A stretch of DNA of 64,000 bases from Piliocolobus tephrosceles (taxonomy: Eukaryota; Chordata; Mammalia; Primates; Cercopithecidae): the NCBI RefSeq assembly GCF_002776525.5, contig NC_045436.1:11539294-11603293 (forward strand). The letters are read 5' to 3'. This document shows positions 45,763 through 58,871 of this stretch, in pieces. Made by a program: the position numbers and the translations under genes. The notes beneath the pieces are model-generated. The model did not search any database and was not told the origin of the DNA. It saw only the letters and a program-made list of their open reading frames with translations. Each line of letters starts with the position of its first letter. Position 1 is the first letter of the stretch.

Positions 45763-48700
45763 ATTAAAAATCTAGTACAGGTAAGTGAGGAATAATCTGT
45801 GATTAAATATACATTCGTCTTGTGTCTGGGGCTCCCAATCATTGTAAACTAGTATTCAGCCCTACTGTTTCCCTTTAGAATATTGTTTGTTTTTTGCATG
45901 TTTGTTTTATTGCTTTGGTTTGGCTTTTTGCAGATTTCTGGCTGTGCCCTGCCAAAAGTAGAACAGTTCATACATCTTGTGTTCTTGGAAAGAGCTTAAC
46001 ATTCCTTGGAATAGAGTCCGCTTAGCAGACTTGTAACTTCAACACGTTGGCTGGATTAAAATAATTATATTTTGTATATTATCTCACTGTTTCTCATTTT
46101 TAGTTTGAGAGTGATGTTTGTTTGCAGGTTTCTATACTCAGAGTGAAAGGAGGACACTTGTCCTGTGTATTGAATGGAATTTTATTTTAGATAAAATAAG
46201 GTGTGGCTTTACACAGCCAATATTTCTTTAGATTTTCTCTACATGTCTGTGTTTTTTATTAACATTTTCATGTTTTTTAACTTGATCAATACCACTGAAT
46301 ATTCCTGTAATTGTGAGTTCTCTGCTAATAAATTATCTACTTTGGACTTTACTACAAATGCCTTTGAACTTTTCTCTATGTTTTGTTTACAGAAGTTCTA
46401 TGCTGGATGTACTTAAGCGTTGATTCTCTTCAGGGCAGTTCTCAAATCTAAGGATTTTGGCATTTCTTCAGTTTGCAATGTTAAATTAGTCATTGTCACT
46501 TCTTCCCTTCTTCTCTTCTCCCATCTGTGACTTACTAATCTGCACATTAGTTTCTATTAATAGGTTCCCATAGAATTTGTAAGTGCTCTTTTTGTCTTCC
46601 ATTCATTTTGTTCATCTACCTGGATATCATCTATGAATTTGTCTTCCACTTCACTAATCCTCTCTTTTTTTCTTCTTCCTCTTAAAATCCTAGTCCTATG
46701 GTTTAGCTCTTCAGGAAGCCAAATCAAGCAATTGGAGGTTTGATAAGCCTCTCCTTCCTTAAAGTTCCTTGATGCTGATCTTCAAATTTTGTCTATCTCC
46801 AAGTGGCTGACATAAATCTATGAACAGCTTTTGGTCTTTTCAGTTGTTTTTTCCAGAATAAACAAACAGTTCCAGATGAAAAGATATCCTAATCGATGGG
46901 TAACAAATATTTTTCCAAGAACAATCATACATATTTTCCAATATTTAAGGAAAAGAAAAGAAGCAAATAATTTTAAGAAGTTCAATTATTTCCATTCATA
47001 TTTATATTTCTGCTGATAGTTATCAGCTCATATATTATTGTTAGTTAAACTCTACAGATGGGTTATGAGTAAAGGAAGCGAATGTCTCATTTATATAGAG
47101 AAATAGGAATTTCTTTCTATGAAAATGGTATTGTTATTCTTACTATTATCATTATTTTTCACTTTTAGAAAGTCAGTCACATATTGAGTGTATATTACAG
47201 ATTGTTATATTCTTTGCCATGCAATACTATGCTAATACAGTTTTTGTGATTGTAATAATGTGCCCTAAGAGAATTCTGAAGATTTGCATTTGTATGTCTG
47301 TGCTTTTCAGAACCATTTCCACCATTGCCAGCGCTCTTTCCATCACTTTAATCAAGTAATAGCATCTTTATGACATCATTTTCCATGAAGATCTCCTTAC
47401 CCATATTTTTGGACAAAATATGTTTGATCCTCTGCAATTCACCTATTGTTTTTGAGTGGTATAGCTTTCCTATAAAAATGTGTCTGGCACTTACCTCATG
47501 GAAGTGTTTTTAATTTCCCCTTACAAGTTCTTTATTTTACGTGTAACTTGGTTTGGAAAACAACAAATGACTTAATTTATAATGATAAGATTTTGAGATA
47601 AGCAAATATGCCCATGTCTTCAAAATATTCCCCATGATCCTCCAAAGCAGACTATTGTCCTAGTATGCCTCTGTGTAAAGTTAGTTTTGATGTTCATGAA
47701 CTTGCATTATGTCATTATCATCATAATCTAAGACTTTCTATGAACTTGCATTATGTCATTTGCATCATAATCTAAGATTTTCTATAATAATCAATATTTT
47801 TTTGAAATTGATTAAAAATTATTGAGGACATTATGACTTTTTCATAAGTGAATTTGAAGCAAATAACTGAATATCTATTTGGCTACACCAATAAAGTAAT
47901 TTAGAATTGTCATTGTGAATGTTAATTATTTTAATATTTCATGTAAGATACGTACAAATTATATATAGTTATGCCAGCATGTATTGTAGCATATGAAAGA
48001 CACAGGTGAAGTTCAATCAGGTAATTTTAATATAAGGCACTAGGAAATAACTGGCCTTAAAGGTCATGTGTATGTCTTTTCTGTATTTAAAGAATAAAGA
48101 AGATTAACATAGCAAATATAAGAAAGTCTACTTAGAATTACATAAAATTCTGAAAAATATTATTATCAGATTTGTTAAGAAGTGAGACATTGTGTCTGAA
48201 GAATATTTAATGTTGAATAGGGGTATATAACTATTCCATGGAATGAAATTAAAAATTTCAATTTGATTAAAACTATTGATCACCACCCTTCTAAGTGTGA
48301 ATACACAAAGACATACACCATTTTTCAGATAACTATATATATTTTTCATGGAATTAAGAACTTACACTTTTTATACTTTTTGTATTCCTTAGGAACATTA
48401 CAGATAATTTTTCTTAGCTGTGCTAATGTTGCAAAAACTTTAGGAGTGTGTCTTCTGTAAAACTAAACTTTTGGCATAACATTGTTAAAAAAAATTACTA
48501 TTTTTTTGCTGACCTGGTACTATAAGAACTATATTGTCCCAGGGCTTTCTGCAGTGTCATTTATATTTGAGATTATTGGTTTTCTTAAAATACAAGAGGT
48601 ATATGAATTATTTAACTTTGGTTTCATCTGTGTTCTTCATGAACATATTTCATGAAAATAAACATGCAATTGTTGCCTCGTTCATTAATAAATAGAACCC

Positions 48701-50696
48701 AGTGGGCCACAAATATGCCACTTATATTATATACTTTTAATACATTGAATATTCACATTGTTGTAAAATATGTTTAGTGCTTTATGATAAAAGTAACATT
48801 AATATTCAAATATAAAGCCAATTAATGTTTACAGATAAAGTAAAACATGATAAAAATTTTACAAGTGGGAAATCATCTGTGTATACATACAGTATCTGTG
48901 ACCAGTATAAGAAAATAAAATTTAATTTTTTAATTATACTAAAAAATCTAAGATTATACTTAATGTTATTTCAAACAGCTTTCCTTTCTCTAGCTTATTT
49001 TTTATTTTTGTGTTCTTATTTCTTCATTTACATAAGAAATAATCTCTTGAACATATAAACGTCTGATGCAGAGAAATCCTCCACTAATTCAACCTTAAAA
49101 TGTAATTGCAAAATAATACAATATTTCTCCTATTCCTTAAAAGGGATGTTTACTATTTTACATTTTGCCTTATTTGACTAAATTTGCCCTGTATTCATCA
49201 GTAAAACTAAATTGGAAAGTCACTTGCTTAGTATTCCTAAAAATTAGTATTAGCTAGAGAAATTAATGTTGAGTACAGAAGCATTTACTAAAAACACTCA
49301 AAGGTCATGATAATGGATAAAAAAAGTTTGGTCAGAGTGTGGCATATCAAATTGATAAATGGAAATGGGCTGTGCTGAGTACAGAAAATAAGGAACTGTG
49401 TTATCTAAAATGTAAAACTAATATTTAAAATTAGTGAAAAGATGACCTGCTTTTTACTATCGGTATTTCTTGGCAATTTTAAACATCAGTGATAAAATAC
49501 TCCTTCCTAAAAAACAAATTGGTGAATCTATAGTCTAAATAATCATGGCAGTTACTGGTGTAGATTTCAAATGTATATAAATATGTACATATATGCAAAT
49601 TAGGTCATATTTTAATTTTTAAATAAAAGCCTTTCTATTTCATAAATATCGATTGTATTCTATAAAGAACGTTACTGTACAGTGAGCCTCTCATACATGG
49701 ACTTCTGCTCATAGCTCAGAAACTTTCTGGTTTACTTTGGACAAAGTTTCTGTTTCCAACCCCAATGTTATTACGTATTCCTGACTAGTAAAGTACATTT
49801 GAAGTAAATAATGAGAGTGTAATTCTTGTGTAAGCAAAATCCAAAACTTGACTTATTTCAATTCTGTCATGTCTTTGAATACCAGGAGAAACAATGAGTC
49901 TGGCTTAACAAAGGTGCGGGTCATACCAAATGTAATAACAGAGCTATTTTGAATTGGCTTCTTTGTCCAAGTATAGTGAAAAAACAATCAAAGTAAAATA
50001 ATATAAATGCACCCGTAGTCTATTGAATAACATAAAAATCTGTGTGTTCATCAGGTAATAAAGGAACAAATAAATAGAGGAGGAAAGGAGATTTCTGTCT
50101 TAAAGTAGAATTTCAACCACTGAATACTATATAGAGGGAATAGTGAAGTTGGAAAATCACCATGTGCAACATTCAAAGACTTGACTCAGAAAAGAATCAA
50201 TGAAGATTGTTAAAGCTAGTGGGTCAAATGTTGAAAGGAAACAGGGTTTTTATATAATAATCTCTAATTATTTCTTCCTCGTTACTTATTATGCAAAATT
50301 AGTTACATTACAGTTGAAAGACTGGGTGGATGATTTTTAGTCAAATTATGAGTGTTGACATAACCAAAAGGAAACACTGAGATAATGTCCCTTTTTATGT
50401 GATGCACTCATGTTTTGCTCACTGCTGTGATAGCCCTATTAGCCGAATTATGTAGCTTTATCATTCAAAACAATTTATCAGTATGACCTGTGGGTTTAAT
50501 ACGCACTGAAGACTAATACTTCTGAGAGGGTAATAGGGCAGGTAAATGCTGTTGTTTTTGTTTTCCTATCTTATTGCATACATGTGTAACATATACAACA
50601 GGCAAAAGTCAAGGGAAGTTCAGAGAATGGAAGCATGCCTCCATATCTGTGTTCATAAATTTATTATTGTGACAAATATTTTGCTTTTCTTCCATT
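45763..50696. other. About 5 kb AT-rich intergenic DNA, no gene
   Basis: Some antisense L1-like text at about 46440-46800 ('ttgtcttccacttcactaatcctctc'). A 44-bp tandem duplication lies at 47696-47783. The rest has no identifiable repeat or exon. All longer frames are AT-rich with no domain features. Confidence 0.5.
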
Positions 50697-50707
50697 TGTA
50701 ATAATTA

Positions 50708-51012
50708 CCTTTTTTTTTTTTTTTTTTTTTTTGAGACGGAGTCTGGCTCTGTCACCCAGGCTGGAGTGCAGTGGCCGGATCTCAGCTCACTGCAAGCTCC
50801 GCCTCCCGGGTTCACGCCATTCTCCTGCCTCAGCCTCCCAAGTAGTTGGGACTACAGGTGCCACCACCTCGCCCGGCTAGTTTTTTGTATTTTTAGTAGA
50901 GATGGGGTTTCACCGTGTTAGCCAGGATGGTCTCGATCTCCTGACCTCATGATCCGCCCGTCTCGGCCTCCCAAAGTGCTGGGATTACAGGCTTGAGCCA
51001 CCGCGCCCGGCC
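50708..51012 (-). mobile_element. AluY, Old World monkey (AluYRa-like), antisense, young
   Basis: Uninterrupted poly-T of 22, then 'gagacggagtctggctctgtcacccaggctggagtgcagtggccggatctcagctcactgcaagctcc' to 'ttgagccaccgcgcccggcc'. CpG sites are largely intact. The 11-bp direct repeat TGTAATAATTA flanks it (50697-50707 and 51013-51023). It is the least diverged Alu in the window. Confidence 0.97.
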
Positions 51013-52309
51013 TGTAATAATTATCTTTAAAGATATTAACTACTTAACAAATCACTTGGATTAAATTGATTTCTTTTTAAATTCTTTATAATTAATTTAT
51101 TATGCAGTTATTTTTATAACCTTAGTTAAGTGATTGATTCACTTATTTTTCTCTCTAGTAAAATAATAAAAGTATTTTAGGGTTGCAAATGTTCCTTTAC
51201 TTTCAGCATTGGCCATGTCAGAAATGTTATGTATAGTGTAATTATTTTACTTGGGCTTTTGAAAAGTCGGTAATTGCAGCTTGGTAAACTGTTAGGAAAG
51301 CAAACTGCCTAGGAGAGTGTTTTGTTTGGCGTTTAATTTCTCATTGATTAATTTACTTTAATGGCCTTTTCTTAATGGTTTCAAATTTTATTGTTTTGTG
51401 AAATTTCATATATGGTAAAATTGATCATCTTTTTTTGATGTTTCATAGCTAGAAGACAAACCATCATTGAATTGCATGAAAGTTTTGTGGAGATGTATAT
51501 ACATGCACTCACACACAAACACATGCGTTAGTGCATATATATACATATACACATGTTAATGCATGTTTGTGTGTGTATACATATATACACGTACATGCAT
51601 ATTCTAATGACTTTATAAAATATTATTCAGATATTCTTGATTCTTGTTTATTATTTGAATTTCTAAACAAATGAGTGAGAATGCTATCTTAAAGTTCTCC
51701 TAATACTGTTACATTTTGCTTTTTTATTTTTTAATACCAGTGTTCTTCATACATTTTATATAAAACACTGGGTGCATTAACTGGATGCATAAGCAGTTAT
51801 TACTTTTTTTTTCTCTCCATGAATGTATCAAAATCTCCTTTACCAAGAGTAGTCATATTGTTTGCTTGGCTTTTTTATGCTATGTGCTAATGTTGTGTTT
51901 CTCCCTTCCTTGATGCGTAAAACCTGACTTACCACCAGATTGAAAGGCTATTAATCTTCCTTGGACAACGAAGGTGATTTTCTGCTGCCTCTTGCTGGAA
52001 TAGGAAGAGAAAAAAAATGGGAGGGAAGTAAAGCATCAAACTCCAACTAGAATAGCTGTCTAGAAATGCCAAGTTACTATATACATTTTCATTTCCCAAG
52101 TACAAGCAAATTCTGATATTACAAACCGAGAATTAGAGAAATCAAGAAGGTTTCAGCACCCTAATAATAGAGTTCTGTAATATGTGGGCTTTTTGTATAA
52201 AACGGTGACGTACAAGGAGTATGCACACAATATTTCTAATTTTATAATAATATTCATATGACATATTTTTTAAAGTACAATGTAGATCATTGAGAATTAA
52301 CAAGTTATG
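51013..52309. other. AT-rich spacer with an alternating purine-pyrimidine tract
   Basis: No gene. At 51490-51605 a tract of mixed (CA), (TA) and (TG) units forms imperfect inverted repeats. Confidence 0.55.
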
Positions 52310-52475
52310 TTGTTGTTGTTGCTGTTTCTGAGATGGAGTCTCTCTCTGTCACCCAGGCTGGAGTGCAGTGGCACAATCTCAGCTCACTGCAGCCTCCGCC
52401 TCCCAGGTTCAAGTGATTCTCCTGCCTCAGCCTCCCGAGTAGCTAGAACTACAGGGGTGCACCACCACGCTGGCT

Positions 52476-52477
<2 letters not shown>
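52310..52477 (-). mobile_element. Half Alu (right monomer only), antisense
   Basis: (TTG)n tail, 'ctgagatggagtctctctctgtcacccaggctgg...' to 'gcaccaccacgctggctaattt'. It ends at the middle A-rich linker, where a second Alu begins. The left monomer is missing. Confidence 0.9.
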
Positions 52478-52506
<29 letters not shown>

Positions 52507-52788
52507 GAGATGGAGTCTTGCTCAGTCGCCCAGGCTGGAGTGCAGTGGCGAGATCTTGGCTCACTGCAAGCTCCGCCTCCCAGGTTCACGCCATTCTCCT
52601 GCCTCAGTCTCCCGAGTAGCTGGTACTACAGGCGCCCGCCACCTCACTCGGCTAATTTTTTGCATTTTTAGTAGAGACGGGGTTTCACCGTGTTAGCCAG
52701 GATGGTCTCGATCTCCTGACCTCGTAATCCACCTGCCTCGGCCTCCCAAAGTGCTGGGATTACAAGCGTGAGCCACCGCAAATGGCTG
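52478..52788 (-). mobile_element. AluY-like, antisense, abutting the half Alu
   Basis: Poly-T of about 29 followed by 'gagatggagtcttgctcagtcgcccaggctgg' to 'gtgagccaccgcaaatggctg'. It is complete and sits directly in the linker T-tract of the preceding half Alu. Confidence 0.94.
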
Positions 52789-53280
52789 AACATCTTTACT
52801 ATTTTGAGAGACACTGAAATACTAAGCTTTCAAAGCAATTATAAATACATACGTTTCAAATAGTGTTATATAGTAGTCAATTCATTTTGATACTTGAAAT
52901 GACATCAAAATGTAATTAAAGAAATAGTATGTCCAAAACACATTTTTTCTTTTAAATTTATTGGATTAAATGGAATAACTTGATTTATTACATTTCTTCC
53001 ACAGATACAGAAAAAAAGTCTACATACTAAGTTCACAAATAGGATGTTTCTAAATTTTCCATTATATTATATGTTCAATAATTGACTCTTTTATTAATAG
53101 AGAATGAAGTTTACAATAATCTATTATTTTGCCTTCAGTATGATTGGGTTCTATTAATCATAAACCTATATATTGTTTATGGAAAGATATCTCTGATACT
53201 GATTTTGCAAAATTATGACAGTGAGATAAATCTGACATGGGAAATGTATGACAATGGAAGAAGTCTGATATAACCGGCTC
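52789..53280. other. AT-rich intergenic sequence
   Basis: Nothing recognised; a 63-codon frame at 53082 has no domain. Confidence 0.5.
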
Positions 53281-53935
53281 TATCTTGCTTCTTGCCTCCG
53301 AGTTGCCCTTGTTCATGCCTGGGCATAGGTCAAGCTAGCTTTGGAAGGAATTTAGGTCATAGTTTAACTTTGAAAGAAAGATGGTAACACCCTATTCTTG
53401 CAACAAACTCCCTCCTTGCTTGGTGATCAGACTGTATATTTAAAACTAACAAATTATGCACAAGAATAGAAATTATGGCTCAGGAGTCATGCAGCCAGAG
53501 GCCACACCGTTCCTATGCTCACCAATTGCTCCTATAAATAACATCACTATTGTAAACCTGAGAATAGAGTTTGAGGTATTTTTCAGACCCTGCATTCTTG
53601 TGGACCAGCTGGCACCCCTGAGACTAGAAACAGGCTCATCTGGTCTTGTGGCCCCATTCAGGAACTAAGTGCAAGAGGACAAGTTATTACTCCCTATGCT
53701 TTCATCCCAACCCAACAAATAAGGATTCTCTAATCACAACCCCCATCGCCAAATTACTATTAAAAATCCCTAGCCTCCAAATTTTCAGGGAGGCTAATTT
53801 GAGTAAAGATAAACTCCTGTCCTCTCACTTGGTCGGCTGTATATTTATTACATTCTTTCTCTGTTGCAAAAGCCTGCTGTTCTCAGTACCTTAGCTTTTT
53901 GGGGCAGAGGGTAAGAGGAAATCTGGGCATTTATA
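53281..53935 (+). mobile_element. ERV1-class solo LTR (MER4-group-like)
   Basis: About 650 bp with the layout of a gammaretroviral LTR. The 5' part contains 'tgtatatttaaaactaacaaattatgcacaagaatagaaattatggc'. A U3/R-like part includes 'cctataaataacatcactattgtaaacctgagaat'. The 3' part reads 'ctagcctccaaattttcagggaggctaatttgagtaaagataaactcctgtcctctcacttggtcggctgtatatttattacattctttctctgttgcaaaagcctgctgttctc', typical of R-U5 in MER4/MER41-type LTRs. No internal region adjoins it. Edges are approximate and the subfamily is undetermined. Confidence 0.7.
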
Positions 53936-53998
53936 TCTCCTCATACAGTGCTTTCTTTCCAGGCTTAATTGAACATTGTTATCTCTGATACAATGATG

Positions 53999-54319
53999 GT
54001 TTTTTGTTTTTGGTTTTTTCTTTGTTTGAGACGGAGTTTCGCTCTGTCGCCCAGGCTGGAGTGCAGTGGCCGGATCTCAGCTCACTGCAAGCTCCATCTC
54101 GCGGGTTTACATCATTCTCCTGCCTCAGCCTCCAGAGTAGCTGGGACTACAGGTGCCCGCCACCACGCCCTGCTAATTTTTTTTGTTTTTTTGTTTTTTT
54201 TAGTAGAGACGGGGTTTCACCGTGTTAGCCAGGATGGTCTGGATCTCCTGACCTCGTGATCCGCCCGTCTGGGCCTCCCAAAGTGCTGGGATTATAGGCT
54301 TGAGCGACCGCATCTGGCC
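53999..54319 (-). mobile_element. AluY, Old World monkey (AluYRa-like), antisense
   Basis: 'gagacggagtttcgctctgtcgcccaggctggagtgcagtggccggatctcagctcactgcaagctcc' to 'ttgagcgaccgcatctggcc'. AATGATG repeats flank it (53992-53998 and 54323-54329). The middle linker is expanded to TTTTTTTTGTTTTTTTGTTTTTTTT. Long frames here are Alu antisense translations. Confidence 0.95.
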
Positions 54320-54329
54320 TGTAATGATG

Positions 54330-56319
54330 TTTTAAGAAATTATTTGTCCAAGAAAAAAAATCTGTGAATAATTGTGCTTGAAACAGCTGTTTTCTTACAG
54401 AAGTTACTCTTATTTGAAAGCCATTTTCTCATGAGATAATTATTTTTGCATTTTCGTTCACATTCATAGGGGGAAACTAAGTCTATGTTATAATGTTCCA
54501 AAATCTCTAAGGAGAGGTAAAAATTTATAAAGTTTTGTGTGAATCAATAAAACAGATTTTGGGTTTTATTTCATTTTAGTGAAACCAACTGGATTTTACA
54601 TTAACATGATAATTTGTATAGTTGTATCCTTTCTCAATCCTAGTACTGCTCTTTTCACAATAAAATAGCAGTATTTTTAAATAGTAAGAATAATCCGTGA
54701 TTTAAATACATCCTTCTGTTTATACTATAGGAAATGAATTTTTAAAAAGACTGGCCATAAGCAAAAAATCAAACAGAAAAAACCAACACACATACAGAGA
54801 TAACTTTGTTATTCATTCTAAAATGCAATCTGTTTGCTTAGCTTAAATACTGATATTAAGGAGGTAAAGCTAAGACAAAATGCTACATGCTATATTTAGC
54901 ACAATAGTAAACAGAGTAGTGGCAAATGTTATTTTGAGTTTTTAAAGATATATTAATTCTTTTTCTTTCCATGTCTATTATTCACCCTCCTCTGTAATGA
55001 ACTCCTGTATATGTCATATTGATGTTTTTGAAAAAAGTAATACTTGCTTAAAATTTTATTGTTAATGTATGATATTTTGGACTACATTTATTCTATTCAT
55101 TAGCCTGCTTTTCTTAGCGTCCTTTTCTTTTGTAAACTGGCCAAACTTCCAAAATTCTTTTTGCAGCTATATGGTTGATGTTATTCCTCCACGATACTTA
55201 ACATATCTATCAGTTAAGCATATAACACTAGAATTAAATGTAATCATTTTAAAGACTCCCTGTCAATTTCACAATAGAGCGAGATTTAAAATGGGCACTT
55301 TATAAATCAACATTTATAGAAATAGAGATTTTATTTGAACTCCATGGGTCTGCATATGTGTGCATTTTTGTGTATAGACATTGATAAAGCTCACTTAATA
55401 AAATCAGAATGATGGCAACTAATTCCTTCATACATTATCATGCAGCAAATAAAAAAATTTCAGAGCTCAGCCACTGATAATATTTGTATATCTGTTTTGT
55501 GAATGCTTGTATGTATATGGGCACAAATCTTTATAAGTAAAATATTCTGAATAAAATACTTCTTTTCTTAACCTACTAAAATCAGGATTTCAATCACAAT
55601 TTTATTTTCCAATGGGGTAAAGGCAAACCTTAATTTACTTTAACGCTTACATCCTATGGGTCTTCTTTTTCTTCTATTAAAAATACCACTCAAATCTTTT
55701 AAGTTTAAGAGAAATTGTGTGTATTTTGGTGTGCCTACGTGTCTGTGGATATGTATATGCTTAGTAACATAATATTCCTGTCATATAGGTATAGAAAAGA
55801 ACATTTCAATCATTGTCATTGTCAGAATAAATGACTCTCTTTTTAGATGAAGGGCTTTTCTTTTCCAAGTTTTTTTTTCTTTTTTCAATCAACTGAGTTG
55901 CAATTAACACAGCAGCAGGACAAATTAGCGAAGGGTCTTTTAAACCAGAAGCGTACACATCTAAGCTGAGTTGCAGTTCTAGACTTCTTCATTTTGTAGG
56001 TGGAGGCTGGGTTAATTGCTTTGAATTAGTTTCTCTAATTACCGTAAGTAGGCCCAATATTTGTCTGTGTCTTGCTTGTACCAGGGACCTGAAAACCTCA
56101 AGGCAAAATGTATTTCAATACAGTATTTCTCTCTGCAATTCCTTGCCCTTTTATTCTCCTAATTGGCTACTGATAACTGCTTCTATAACCCTATAGGACC
56201 AAAGAACATGGAGACACATTTTCAGTGATTTCCACTGTATTTTTTCTCTTCACATTAGAAGAACATCTTTGTTCTTCCAGCATGTGGCTCCCTACCAGAA
56301 AAGTCATTTCCCATGGTGG
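54330..56319. other. About 2 kb AT-rich DNA with a possible conserved non-coding segment
   Basis: No gene or clear repeat. A non-repetitive segment at 55890-56120 contains three close TAATT/AATTA cores (near 56013, 56024 and 56036), a homeodomain-type pattern. Confidence 0.4.
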
Positions 56320-56625
56320 TATCTACTTGTTACTTCTTCTCTCTGAGGCCTCTTCCAACCACCCTATTTAACACTGAAACCTACCCACCAACCTTCTACC
56401 TCTTTTTAAAAAATTTGCATAGCATTGATTGTTCTCTAGTAAGCCTTATTTTCACCTATTAATTATTTATTGTTTACCATTCATCTTCCCTCTCCATATC
56501 TCAAATGAAGTTAAGAATTATTTTCTAAAAATTTTATTCACTGTTAAATTCTAAGATCCCCCAAAATTCCCTGTCATACACGTAGACTCAATAAAATTTA
56601 AGTGTATTATTGAATGAATCATTCC
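56320..56625 (+). repeat. L2 LINE 3' end, sense
   Basis: 'cttctctctgaggcctcttccaaccaccctatttaacactgaaacc' and 'attgatt...attatttattgtttaccattcatcttccctc' to 'ctcaataaaatttaagtgtattattgaatgaatc', the standard L2 3' terminus with its TGAATGAAT end. Confidence 0.85.
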
Positions 56626-57530
56626 GTATTTTGTTAAAAATCAAAGTGCAGTTATTTTACACCATCAACTTGTAGCTGTATTAAAAGATTATTGACTGCA
56701 GGGGAACTATGTCACTAGCCTGGAAGTTACAGTTACAGCTTCCACCTTACAAGCTGAATGGATACAGCTCGCGTTGATTGCCAAATGTTAGAGAAGAGTT
56801 AAAAATGTGTAAAGCTTTATTCTCACTCCTGTAATGCCCTTTAAAATTATAGGAGTTACTTATTTTCTAAAGATATGTTACTTATTTTTGATAAGTTCAA
56901 AGGCAGCAAATAACATGACAATTTTTTTAAAAAGTAAAAGGACAATATAACAGAATATGAGGAAAGATATTTTTTCTCTTTGAAGCGTGCACCTGATCCT
57001 TTATATGCCATGACAGACATTTAAATATATAAACGAATTGCTCCCACTGAAAGAATAATTTTAGAAGCACTTTATTATGTAATTAAAAGAAGATGATCAA
57101 GACAAGCTTTTTGAAACATTGATTGGGCAGCATTACGGTTAAATTTTTACCCTAACCGGGAGGAAGAGGAATATGTAACCAGGTCCTAAATTAAGTGCTG
57201 TAAAAAAATCTGTGCTAGAATTTATTTCTTAGTATCATTGGAATTGTTAAAAAAAAATACACTGTTTTTTCTAGCTATATTACATTATTTTAAAAGTGCC
57301 ACTCATTCTAATTTGGTTATTTTTTAATACTACATTTTCTTGTTAAGAATTTATTGTAATGATATAAACAATTAATTCCTTGTATTTCTGTAATTCCTAT
57401 GGATTAAATGACAAAATGTTTTTTCCTCTCAGTTTTAAGATCCTTATCCGAAAAGTTAACTCACTAAATGATGTAACAGATAAATATGTTGCAAATTAGT
57501 TTCAGATACAAATCTCTGTAAATTATGAAA
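56626..57530. other. AT-rich intergenic sequence
   Basis: Nothing recognised on either strand. Confidence 0.5.
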
Positions 57531-58871
57531 CTGATACGATTTGTACCTTCTTTTTAATAGACATTTTTACAGCAGTTTTATGTTCACAGCAAAACTGAGC
57601 AGAAAATACAGAGACTTCCTGTATACTACCTGCTCTCACACATGCATAGACTCCATTATGAACATCCGCCACCAGAGTGGTCCAATTGTTACAATTGACG
57701 GACCTATACTGACACATCATTATCACTCAAAGTCCACAGTTAACAATAGGGTTCACTCTCCGTATTATATATTCTACGGGTTCGGGAAAAAAGTATAATG
57801 ACATATAACTGCCATTGTGATATCATACAGAATAGTTTAAACCTGCCTTAAAAATCTTTTGTATTCCACCTATTTATCCTTCCCTCTCACCTCCAACCCC
57901 TGACAACCACTGACCTTTTTACTGTCTCCATAGTTTTGCCTTAGAGTGTCAGATAGTTGGAATCACATAGCATGTGCCGTTTCAGATTGGCTCCTTTCAC
58001 TTAGTAATGTGCATTTAAGTTACCTCCGTATCTTTTCATGGCTCGATAGCTCATTTCACTTTATTGTTCAATTATATTCCATTGTCGGGAGGTACCAGTT
58101 TATTTTTCTTGTCATCTACTAAAGGATATCTTGGTTGCTTTCAAGTTTTGACAATTATGAATAAAGCTGTTGTAAACCTCTTTGTGTAGGTTTTTGTGTG
58201 GACATAAGTTTTCAACTTATTTGGGTAAATACCGAGATGTGCGATTGCTAGATCACATGGCAAGAGTAGTTTTGCTTTATAAGAAACTGTCATATTGAAT
58301 TCCAAAGTGTCTACCATTTTGCCTTTGTGTCAGCAATGAATGAGAGTTGTTGTTGCTTCATGTCCCCACCAGCATTTGGTGGTGTCAGTCTTCTGGATAT
58401 TGGCCATTCTAGGAGGTATGTGGCTGTATCTCGTTGTCATTTAAATTTACATTTCCCTAATGACATATAAAGTGGAGCAACTTTTCATATGCTTATCTGT
58501 CATTTGTGTATTTTCATTTGTGATGTGTCTGTTAAGGTCCTTGGCCCATTTTTAAATCAGGTTTTTGATTTACTTATTGTTGACTTTTAAGAGTTTTATT
58601 GCTGATTCAATTGTCAGAGTCCTATATTGGTCTACTCATGGTTTCGATCTCTTCCTGATTCAATCTTGGGAGAGTGTGTGCTTCCAGGAATTTATTCATT
58701 TCCTCTAGATGTTCTAATTTGTGTGCATAGGCTTGTTCATAGTAGTCTTTGAGGATCTTAGGAAATTCTGTGGGATCAGATGTAATGTCATTTTGTCGTT
58801 TCTGATTGTACTTATTCGGATTTTCTCTTTTGTCTTTGTTAAACTAGCCAGCAGTCTATCAATCTTGCTGT
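57531..58871 (-). repeat. L1M-type 3' end and ORF2 segment, antisense
   Basis: 'tttttaatagacatttttacagcagttttatgttcacagcaaaactgagcagaaa' is the L1M 3' UTR in antisense. ORF2 text follows: 'gattggctcctttcacttagtaatgtgcatttaag' (57987), 'ttgacaattatgaataaagctgttgtaaacctc' (58148), 'ctcgttgtcatttaaatttacatttccctaatgac'. From 58620 a more 5' ORF2 block is joined by internal deletion ('caatcttgggagagtgtgtgcttccaggaatttattcatttcctctag'). It ends at 'ccagcagtctatcaatcttg', directly abutting the provirus LTR-like sequence. Confidence 0.88.

Noticed and set aside
53969..54259. Open frames of 74 and 96 codons
   Set aside because: Alu antisense translation again; likewise those at 9760-9954, 15255-15560, 35295-35932, 44045-44398 and 52505-52696.
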